Source of the DNA: a virus
Length of the DNA stretch: 64,000 nucleotides
Strand: one strand, 5' to 3'
Virus record (IMG/VR): IMGVR_UViG_3300023184_000037
Location: 81,138-145,137 of that record
In this document: piece after piece, positions 58,660-64,000 of the stretch
Numbering within the stretch: the stretch's first letter is position 1
How the letters are laid out: each line of letters starts with the position of its first letter
Made by a program: the position numbers and the translations under genes
Notes under the pieces: model-generated
What the model was told of the DNA's origin: nothing
The model's input: the letters and a program-made list of their open reading frames with translations, nothing else
The model's database searches: none

Positions 58660-58690
58660 TACCGTGTCAGGTTTTTTGTTTATATTTACA
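58660..58690 (+). promoter_or_regulatory. Early-type promoter
   Basis: TTTTACCGTGTCAGG, a T-tract with TTG, then TTATATTTACA (58680-58690), 22 bases before the ATG at 58713. The upstream block matches the copy at 42795. Confidence 0.65.
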
Positions 58691-58712
58691 CTATAATTAA
58701 AATATATAGAAT

Positions 58713-59303
58713 ATGAAGAAAATTAAACTATATGAACAATACTTAGAGGAGAGAAGTGGAGAACTTTTCAATCCTAAGAAAAATAAACCAGTTGTGGTTA
58801 AACCGACTAAAGACCCAGAACTGGAAAAGGAATTCTTTAATCTTATTAGTACAGCCTATGCTGAGATTGGAGGACACATAAAGGTTCAATCACCAGAAGA
58901 TGTATTTAAAGACCCTGATTGGAACTATTGGGAAGGAATAGATATTCACGGTACCAATGATTTTGATGTTATCATGTTTGGTGAAAAAACCCGTTTTGGA
59001 CTTAAATTCTCAGGAGTTGGCCATGATGGAACTCAAGACGCCAAAAGAGATTACATGGATAGAAGAGGAAAAGAATTAAAACAACTTGGATATTACATAG
59101 AAGTTTCTGGTAAAATTGCCGAAATCTTAATCAATAAGTACCAAGTTCCTATTGTAACTGACCAGGCTGAAGTAGAGAAGGTATTGGGTAAGAAAGTTGA
59201 TTGGATTGGAAACTTAAATGGTGCAACCGGAGAGGGATGGTACAGCCGAACTATAGGTGGAGGAGCTCATGAAAAGATAATGTTAGGTAGACCAAAAGTA
59301 TAA
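58713..59303 (+). CDS. Tagged protein of unknown function
   Basis: A 196-residue protein beginning MKKIKLYEQYLEERSG, the tag with cut LEE|R or EE|. The body has the segments AEIGGHIKVQSPEDVF, DWNYWEGIDIHGTNDFDVIM and KELKQLGYYIEVSGKIAEI, which look like a conserved alpha/beta domain, perhaps acetyltransferase-like, but I cannot confirm a family. It has an early-type promoter, unlike most tagged genes. The hydrolase gene follows after one base. Confidence 0.65.
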   Translation: MKKIKLYEQYLEERSGELFNPKKNKPVVVKPTKDPELEKEFFNLISTAYAEIGGHIKVQSPEDVFKDPDWNYWEGIDIHGTNDFDVIMFGEKTRFGLKFSGVGHDGTQDAKRDYMDRRGKELKQLGYYIEVSGKIAEILINKYQVPIVTDQAEVEKVLGKKVDWIGNLNGATGEGWYSRTIGGGAHEKIMLGRPKV

Positions 59304-59304
59304 T

Positions 59305-59814
59305 ATGAAAGCACTATTTTTACATGGTCTTGAAAGTAAAGCCAAAAGTCAAAAGTCAGAGTTCTTAGCAAAGTTTGATGCCGAATGTCCCGCAATGGAC
59401 TACAAAAATCCTGGAATGTTTAATGAAATCTTAGTAAAAGTACAAAATGACAGGCCAGATGTTTTAATTGGAAGTTCGATGGGAGGATGGTTTGCATATT
59501 GTCTTTCAACAATCACTGGAATTCCAACTATTCTTTTTAACCCAGCAGTTCATAGTCGTTCAATGGAGCCGAATGTTCAAATAGGAAGTTTAAAAGCAAA
59601 TCATACCGTTATTCTTGGAAAGAAAGATGAACTAATTAACCCTGAAGAGACACTTGAATGGATTAAAAAGAATCCAGGAAATTTTAATGTTCACTTTGAG
59701 AACAATGGACACCAAACTCCAATAAACATATTTAAGAAATATGTCCTGAATTCTGGTTATCTTAATGAGATGCAGAGAATTAAAATGTTTGAGGAATTCA
59801 AAAACCTAGATTAA
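59305..59814 (+). CDS. Alpha/beta hydrolase (YqiA-like) with C-terminal FEEF tag
   Basis: A 169-residue serine hydrolase: FLHGLESK oxyanion region (about 4-11), nucleophile elbow IGSSMGGWFAY (about 53-63), and GHQTP with the catalytic His near 137. Size and pattern fit the YqiA/YcfP esterase group. The end, QRIKMFEEFKNLD, is the C-terminal tag variant. Substrate unknown. It pairs with the tagged upstream gene. Confidence 0.8.
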   Translation: MKALFLHGLESKAKSQKSEFLAKFDAECPAMDYKNPGMFNEILVKVQNDRPDVLIGSSMGGWFAYCLSTITGIPTILFNPAVHSRSMEPNVQIGSLKANHTVILGKKDELINPEETLEWIKKNPGNFNVHFENNGHQTPINIFKKYVLNSGYLNEMQRIKMFEEFKNLD

Positions 59815-59835
59815 AAACTTTAACATAATTTTAAC

Positions 59836-59864
59836 ACTCCAGATTTTACCGTCTGGAGTTTTTT
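59836..59864 (+). terminator. Rho-independent terminator
   Basis: ACTCCAGA (59836-59843) pairs with TCTGGAGT (59852-59859), followed by T-run, then TTG and the next promoter. The same unit as at 4016-4044. Confidence 0.88.
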
Positions 59865-59884
59865 GTTTATATTTACACTATAAT
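59865..59884 (+). promoter_or_regulatory. Early-type promoter
   Basis: TTATATTTACACTATAATTA with core 59867-59877, 21 bases before the ATG at 59899. Confidence 0.65.
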
Positions 59885-59898
59885 TAAAGAAACAAACT

Positions 59899-60189
59899 AT
59901 GAGCTCACTAATACAAATTAAAATAGGAGAAAAGGTACTATATGAAGATGGTCGAATCGGAAAGCTGGTTGACATGAAGTTAGTGCCTAATGGTTCAACT
60001 AAGACCGAATTGGTAGTTATCCTATTCGTCGAAATGGATGGCCGAAATGGAAAGACGGTTATGAGTGCAACATCAAATCGATTTAAACCTGCACCTGAGG
60101 AAACTTACGATGAATTTTACCCATCAGTTCATGTAATCCGTATGTCGGACGAAATATGCATTAAAGAATATAAGGAAGGTTATAGATAA
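59899..60189 (+). CDS. Hypothetical early protein
   Basis: A 96-residue protein, beta-rich (IKIGEKVLYEDGRIGKLVDM, ELVVILFVEMDGRNGKTVM), of the sort seen in small SH3/KOW-like folds. No family recognised. Its stop overlaps the start of the next gene (TAATG). Confidence 0.65.
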   Translation: MSSLIQIKIGEKVLYEDGRIGKLVDMKLVPNGSTKTELVVILFVEMDGRNGKTVMSATSNRFKPAPEETYDEFYPSVHVIRMSDEICIKEYKEGYR

Positions 60190-60329
60190 TGGACAAAAAG
60201 AAAAAATTAACAAAGATAAACTTCACATTAGAGGAATGGTTTGATGCCTTAAAGGTGCCGACTCCTCATCGTAATAAAAAGAAGTATTATAAGAAAACAA
60301 AGCACAAAGGTAAATCTGAGGATTGCTAA
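60189..60329 (+). CDS. Small basic protein
   Basis: A 46-residue frame (MDKKKKLTKINFTLEEWFDA...) overlapping the previous stop by one base. One amphipathic helix and a Lys/His/Tyr-rich end (KKKYYKKTKHKGKSED). It resembles in composition the 45-residue minus-strand protein. Unknown function. Confidence 0.55.
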   Translation: MDKKKKLTKINFTLEEWFDALKVPTPHRNKKKYYKKTKHKGKSEDC

Positions 60330-60380
60330 AACTTTAACATAATTTTAACATACCAGATTTTACCGATTCAAAAAATTGTA

Positions 60381-60400
60381 TTATATTTACATATCTAATT
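60381..60400 (+). promoter_or_regulatory. Early-type promoter
   Basis: TTATATTTACATATCTAATT, identical over 20 bases to the element at 4047, in a longer repeat (aaaactttaacataattttaaca...) shared with 3994 and 59815 but with a broken terminator hairpin. Confidence 0.65.
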
Positions 60401-60413
60401 AAAACAAAGAAAT

Positions 60414-60569
60414 ATGACAACATTTAAGTTTAATACATTATCAGAAGCAATGGGTCAATTGGGCCACTTAGGTTGTACTGACTACGAATTCACTAATACA
60501 AAATCACAAATCACAGTAACTGGTCTTAGTGACAAAAAGAAAATCGCAAAAGCAATAATTAAAAAATAA
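60414..60569 (+). CDS. Small hypothetical protein
   Basis: A 51-residue frame, MTTFKFNTLSEAMGQLGHLG..., directly behind an early promoter. It has an alpha-beta-alpha outline with GLSDKKKIAKAIIKK at the end. The spacing to the next gene is 17 bases. Unknown function. Confidence 0.6.
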   Translation: MTTFKFNTLSEAMGQLGHLGCTDYEFTNTKSQITVTGLSDKKKIAKAIIKK

Positions 60570-60586
60570 TTTAAAACTTAATAAAA

Positions 60587-61024
60587 ATGGCAGCACAAAA
60601 ATTCCAATACGGAGAAATGGCATACGTAAATGCAAAACACACTCAATACGACGCAAAAAACTACGGAGTATTTGAAGGAATGGAAGTAAAAACTATGGGT
60701 AATGCTTACAATGGCTACTACAATGTTCATTTACCAAACGGACAATCAATTTCAATGGCATCATCTGCTCTAGATAAAGTTGCAGCTAGAACTAAAAAAG
60801 AGCAATTTGAAGAGCAGATCGAAAAGGCTCAAGCAAAGATTGCGGCTACTCAGGAATTCATCAATGAAACCCGAATGAAAATTCAATTTATGGCCGAGAT
60901 TAAAACTGAGGAATTCGACGAAAACGAATTTAAGGCATATCAAACCTTGACCCTAATTGAAAACACTGAAATGTCTAAATTAGACAAAGCCAGAGCAATC
61001 GCAGCGTTAATCACTAAAAAATAA
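60587..61024 (+). CDS. Hypothetical protein with SH3-like start and coiled-coil tail
   Basis: A 145-residue protein. Residues ~1-65 are beta-rich (FEGMEVKTMGNAYNGYYNVH) like small KOW/SH3 folds; ~70-145 is helical (KKEQFEEQIEKAQAKIAATQ). No family recognised. Early operon. Confidence 0.65.
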   Translation: MAAQKFQYGEMAYVNAKHTQYDAKNYGVFEGMEVKTMGNAYNGYYNVHLPNGQSISMASSALDKVAARTKKEQFEEQIEKAQAKIAATQEFINETRMKIQFMAEIKTEEFDENEFKAYQTLTLIENTEMSKLDKARAIAALITKK

Positions 61025-61027
61025 GAC

Positions 61028-61435
61028 ATGGAAAAACTAGCAAACTTAAAATGGTACTTTGCACTTCCAATATGGTATGCAATAACAACAACATCAACAT
61101 TTGTAATATGGTTTGGACTTTCTCAAGCAATGGGAGGACCCGAAGATGTATTCACAAATCCGGTAACATCACTTAAGTTTGCTAGTTTAATGGCAATTCC
61201 ATTTACTTTGATGGCCATGCTCATGACTAGCATGTCTAATAAATCTCAAAAGTTTTGGGACTATTCAAAAGAGGTACAGGCCTTAATTGACAAAGCCGAA
61301 ACGCAAGAGGAATTGGGTTCAATTTACAAAAATGAATTTCAAACTCTTAGAGATTTAGCACAGGGTGGAGCACATTTACCTGAATTAACAAAACAATACA
61401 CAATATTACAAACTAAGTACAAATACGTAAAGTAA
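61028..61435 (+). CDS. Two-helix membrane protein
   Basis: A 135-residue protein with two hydrophobic helices (FALPIWYAITTTSTFVIWFG and SLMAIPFTLMAMLMTS) then a soluble helical C-terminal half. First of a group of small membrane proteins. Function unknown. Confidence 0.65.
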   Translation: MEKLANLKWYFALPIWYAITTTSTFVIWFGLSQAMGGPEDVFTNPVTSLKFASLMAIPFTLMAMLMTSMSNKSQKFWDYSKEVQALIDKAETQEELGSIYKNEFQTLRDLAQGGAHLPELTKQYTILQTKYKYVK

Positions 61436-61584
61436 TGAAAGTAATCTACATGGAACACACTTTAAACCTAATGGCTACCACTGATTTAGCAGCGGTTAAA
61501 GCAATCGTAGCCTCTGGTAAGGTAAAACAAACAGAAGTTGGAACTTATTTAGTAATTGAAACAAAATCAGAAGAACAAATATAA
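61435..61584 (+). CDS. Small hypothetical protein
   Basis: A 49-residue frame (MKVIYMEHTLNLMATTDLAA...) overlapping the previous stop by one base (TAATG). A ferredoxin-like half fold is possible: strand, helix with KAIVASGKV, strand TYLVIET. Unknown function. Confidence 0.6.
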   Translation: MKVIYMEHTLNLMATTDLAAVKAIVASGKVKQTEVGTYLVIETKSEEQI

Positions 61585-61589
61585 TTATT

Positions 61590-61808
61590 ATGGAAAGATT
61601 TACTACAGGAATCGGATTAATTTTTGCTGGGATAGCATTGTTAGTCGTGGCTGCAATCATATTTGCATGGCCAGTACAATTATTATGGAATGGATGTTTA
61701 ATTGGTGCAGTTGATGGAGTTCACCCAATCACATTTTGGCAAGCTCTTGGATTGAATTTCTTATTTTCAATCCTATTCAAAGGTACCTCAACATCAAGTA
61801 AAAAATAA
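61590..61808 (+). CDS. Small membrane protein
   Basis: A 72-residue protein with a long N-terminal hydrophobic stretch (IGLIFAGIALLVVAAIIFA) and a second (LGLNFLFSILF) near the end. Overlaps the next gene by one base. Unknown function. Confidence 0.6.
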   Translation: MERFTTGIGLIFAGIALLVVAAIIFAWPVQLLWNGCLIGAVDGVHPITFWQALGLNFLFSILFKGTSTSSKK

Positions 61809-62002
61809 TGTTACATAGTATTATTTTATACTTATTATTTGGTGCATCCTATTCATTTGGGATGCATCAACTTAATAGATTGTTAGATGAAAACAACCCA
61901 TCTGTAAATTTAAAATCATACAATGGATTTGAACTTTTCTTATTAGTCCTATTTTGGCCATTCTTTCTCTTAGTGTTCATTGTATCTTTTTTAAAATCTT
62001 AA
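61808..62002 (+). CDS. Small membrane protein
   Basis: A 64-residue protein with two hydrophobic segments (SIILYLLFGASYSFG, LFLLVLFWPFFLLVFIVSFL) around a charged loop. Starts on the previous stop. Unknown function; one base separates it from the glycosylase gene. Confidence 0.6.
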   Translation: MLHSIILYLLFGASYSFGMHQLNRLLDENNPSVNLKSYNGFELFLLVLFWPFFLLVFIVSFLKS

Positions 62003-62003
62003 T

Positions 62004-62840
62004 ATGCCAGAATTAGCAGAACTTAAACTTACCGCAGCATATATTAATACCGTATCGGAGGGTCTCTTTTTTAACAGGATTGAAAAGAATCCGGTGCATA
62101 AAGGCGTTGAAGTAGAACCAGAATGCACAACTTTTAAAATTAGAGCAAAGAGTCGAGGAAAAGAATTGATGGTGTATTTAACCTCTCCAATAGGTTTTCA
62201 AACCCTCAGAATGAACATGGGTATGGCCGGACATTTTCAATTGACACCAACCGGAAAAGAGTCAAAGCACGCGCATCTTAAGTTTTATTCAGAATGTGGG
62301 CAGACCCTAAGTTTTGTAGATGTAAGAAGATTTGGAAAGTGGAAAGTGGAAAGTGATTGGTCAGCGGATAGAGGACCAGACCCTACACAGGACCTTGAGG
62401 GATTTGTTAGAAACATAATGGACAATATTGACAAAAAGGAATTCGATAAACCTGTCCATTTGGTAATGATGAACCAAAAGTACTTCAATGGCATTGGAAA
62501 CTATTTAAGGGCTGAAATACTTTATAGAGTTCCAAGGGCAAATCCATTCCTTCCGGCTCGAGATGTTCTGCAACAATACCCTGAAATATTAGCACTTTGT
62601 CGCGACGTGCCAATGCTTGCTTATACTATGGGAGGTGGAAGTATTAAAGATTGGAAAAACCCTTTTGGAGAGGATTCCGTTCCGGAACATTTCTTTCAAT
62701 GTTACTCAAATCCAACTATGTCAAATATAGTTGATTCTAATGGCCGAAGATTTTGGTACGACCCAAAATGGGATTTTGATGATAATACTTGGTGCCATTA
62801 CAGTGGAATGCCAAGTCCTGAAGCGTACACTACAAAATAA
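62004..62840 (+). CDS. Fpg/Nei-type DNA glycosylase (zincless)
   Basis: A 278-residue base-excision enzyme. MPELAEL gives the catalytic Pro2 and Glu3; RMNMGMAGHF, VDVRRFGKW and the helix-two-turn-helix motif NQKYFNGIGNYLRAEILYRV are diagnostic. The C-terminal finger has SNGRRFWYDP in the beta-hairpin but lacks the four zinc cysteines, as in NEIL1-type zincless fingers. It removes oxidised bases and cuts the abasic site. It may pair with the PolX-ligase genes for gap repair. Confidence 0.85.
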   Translation: MPELAELKLTAAYINTVSEGLFFNRIEKNPVHKGVEVEPECTTFKIRAKSRGKELMVYLTSPIGFQTLRMNMGMAGHFQLTPTGKESKHAHLKFYSECGQTLSFVDVRRFGKWKVESDWSADRGPDPTQDLEGFVRNIMDNIDKKEFDKPVHLVMMNQKYFNGIGNYLRAEILYRVPRANPFLPARDVLQQYPEILALCRDVPMLAYTMGGGSIKDWKNPFGEDSVPEHFFQCYSNPTMSNIVDSNGRRFWYDPKWDFDDNTWCHYSGMPSPEAYTTK

Positions 62841-62849
62841 ATAATTATA

Positions 62850-63329
62850 ATGACTGGAAAAATTGCAATTGTCGGAGCCGCGGCTACCGGAAAGGATTAC
62901 TTAAGAAAACGAATGATGGACCGTGGAATGGTATATGGAGTTTCATGTACAACCCGTCTACCGAGAGAGGGAGAGGTTAATGGTAAAGATTACTACTATT
63001 TGACAACTGAGGAATTTGACTCTAAAATTGAAAGAGGAGAATTTGCAGAATGGCAAGAATTTAATGGTTGGAAATATGGTTTGACCAAAGATGAATTTGA
63101 GAGATGTAGCGTAATGATTCTGAACGCTGAGGCTGTTACAATGCTTGAACCTGCTTATAGAAATCGAGTGTTTGTTATATACTTAGACATCCCGGAAGAG
63201 ATTCGTAGAGAGCGTCTGGGTGAACGTGATGATAAAAATGACTCAATAGACAGAAGAATCAATGCAGATAATGAACAATTTAGAAACTTTTTGGATTTTG
63301 ATTGTAAAATAACTAACGAAAACTTTTAA
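62850..63329 (+). CDS. Guanylate kinase-like enzyme
   Basis: A 159-residue kinase with P-loop GAAATGKD (about 8-15) and the GMP-binding segment CTTRLPREGEVNGKDYYYL. RERLGERDDKND contributes the lid arginines. Shorter than host Gmk (~205). It would phosphorylate GMP/dGMP for nucleotide supply. The P-loop has Ala-Ala-Ala in place of the more usual polar residues. Confidence 0.82.
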   Translation: MTGKIAIVGAAATGKDYLRKRMMDRGMVYGVSCTTRLPREGEVNGKDYYYLTTEEFDSKIERGEFAEWQEFNGWKYGLTKDEFERCSVMILNAEAVTMLEPAYRNRVFVIYLDIPEEIRRERLGERDDKNDSIDRRINADNEQFRNFLDFDCKITNENF

Positions 63330-63340
63330 GAATATATAAA
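63330..63340 (+). promoter_or_regulatory. Late-type box GAATATATAAA
   Basis: GAATATATAAA, 18 bases before the ATG at 63358, identical to the element at 45319. Confidence 0.5.
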
Positions 63341-63357
63341 ACCTAAAACAATTACAA

Positions 63358-63876
63358 ATGGCGAAAGCAAAACAAAAATCTACAGCAGAATTAAAAGACC
63401 TACGTGCTCAATTAGAAATTGAAGTTAACGAGGCTCAAAAAGACCTAGCAGAAAAGAAATATTCTGTAAATCTTGAAAACATCCAAAACATTAACGCTAT
63501 CTTAAAGCAAATCGACAGAAATTATGAGTGGAGCATTAAAAATGCTGCCTTTGTAATTAACCTTTACGATGCCCTAGCAGACCAAAAGAAACAATTTCAA
63601 ATTGCAGACAAGGGAGAATCTACAGTTGAACTTAACGGAGTTCAACTTAACCAATTGTACACTATTATCACGAACATTACCGGAACTGGTATTGAAGGTG
63701 CTAAAACATTTACAAGGTTATTAACAAACGTAGGTGCTCAAATCTCAGATGCCCTAAAAGAAATGGCTGAAGCGAACAAAGTAATCCAAGAGAAACATGT
63801 TCAATTAGCAGAATTAGACGTTGCAATCGACAAGGCAGAGCAGCCTGAAGTTGCTGTAGAAGAAATTACACAATAA
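63358..63876 (+). CDS. Coiled-coil hypothetical protein
   Basis: A 172-residue helical protein (AELKDLRAQLEIEVNEAQKD, ENIQNINAILKQIDRNYEW), with a Thr/Gly-rich middle (LYTIITNITGTGIEGAKTFT) and acidic end. No family recognised. A late-type box precedes it. Confidence 0.65.
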   Translation: MAKAKQKSTAELKDLRAQLEIEVNEAQKDLAEKKYSVNLENIQNINAILKQIDRNYEWSIKNAAFVINLYDALADQKKQFQIADKGESTVELNGVQLNQLYTIITNITGTGIEGAKTFTRLLTNVGAQISDALKEMAEANKVIQEKHVQLAELDVAIDKAEQPEVAVEEITQ

Positions 63877-63878
63877 AT

Positions 63879-64000
63879 ATGAAATTAGCAAGTAAATCTA
63901 AAAAACGTTTAGATTTGCTAGAGGCTATCCAAGACGGCATTACTACTCGTGATGTTTTTGAAACAATTGGCTATAAGAATCAAAGTGAGGCTAAAATAAT
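63879..64000 (+). CDS. Start of a hypothetical gene (truncated by window end)
   Basis: An ATG at 63879, two bases after the previous stop, opens MKLASKSKKRLDLLEAIQDG and continues to the window edge. The helix pattern (AIQDGITTRDVFETIGYKN) suggests a small helix-turn-helix module. Confidence 0.55.
   Translation, partial: MKLASKSKKRLDLLEAIQDGITTRDVFETIGYKNQSEAKI

Overview
The window is an unbroken stretch of a large T4-like (Pantevenvirales-type) myovirus genome; no cellular gene blocks are present. The DNA is AT-rich and genes are densely packed, almost all on the + strand, often with TAATG or ATGA overlaps. Starts lack a Shine-Dalgarno purine run and sit in A-rich context (aaaattaATG), and one promoter class resembles the TAnnTTTG -7 box of Bacteroidota. 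A Bacteroidota (Flavobacteriia-like) host is therefore the best guess, but this is inference.

Layout. 1-4.0 kb: small late genes whose products begin with a shared motif of the type MKxIKLFEQFxNE, which looks like a capsid-targeting sequence with a prohead-protease site. 4.1-6.5 kb: a minimal DNA-ligase domain overlapping a minimal PolX. 6.5-8.4 kb: a TROVE/DUF2828-like protein with a VWA domain, followed by about 300 nt of structured non-coding sequence. 8.4-14.4 kb: an accessory metabolic block (DUF6378-like, SGNH hydrolase, two FkbM methyltransferases, inositol-phosphate synthase, HAD-like protein, a protein of the thymine-hypermodification clade, all-alpha dUTPase). 14.5-24.3 kb: a GIY-YIG homing endonuclease, then a B-family DNA polymerase split in two, with NrdB, NrdA, an ATP-grasp enzyme, an AlaDH/carboxyethylornithine-synthase-like dehydrogenase, a capsid-targeted small protein and a probable sliding clamp between the halves. 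24.4-30.5 kb: UvsX, gp41 helicase, a gp33-like candidate, gp47 and gp46. 30.5-41.3 kb: gp15-like, gp55-like late sigma, gp4, portal, core protein, prohead protease fused to scaffold, and major capsid protein. 41.3-45.3 kb: a minus-strand gene, gp44 clamp loader, RNase H/FEN nuclease and unknowns. 45.3-57.4 kb: neck-region protein, small and large terminase, sheath, tube, gp26-like and gp51-like chaperones joined by a probable +1 frameshift, and tape measure. 57.4-64 kb: thioredoxin, small membrane and hypothetical genes, alpha/beta hydrolase, Fpg-like glycosylase, guanylate kinase.

How it fits together. Three recurring promoter motifs match the expected T4-type temporal programme: an early type (TTATATTTACA, often directly after a terminator), a middle type (TATAATACTTAAA, before clamp and clamp-loader genes) and a late type (GATATATAA[T/A], before most virion genes and matched by a gp55 homologue). 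Two short peptide codes recur. An N-terminal (sometimes C-terminal) FEQF-type tag probably marks proteins for packaging into the head. A C-terminal xxLF tail on polymerase, RNase H, the gp33-like protein, the SGNH hydrolase and the hypermodification-like enzyme probably marks proteins for the sliding clamp. The most novel-looking elements are the packaged-protein family with a 779-residue candidate polyprotein, the Ro-like gene with its adjacent structured RNA, the inositol/methyltransferase/base-hypermodification block, and the PolX-ligase pair. All assignments come from reading the sequence and recalled family features; no searches were run.
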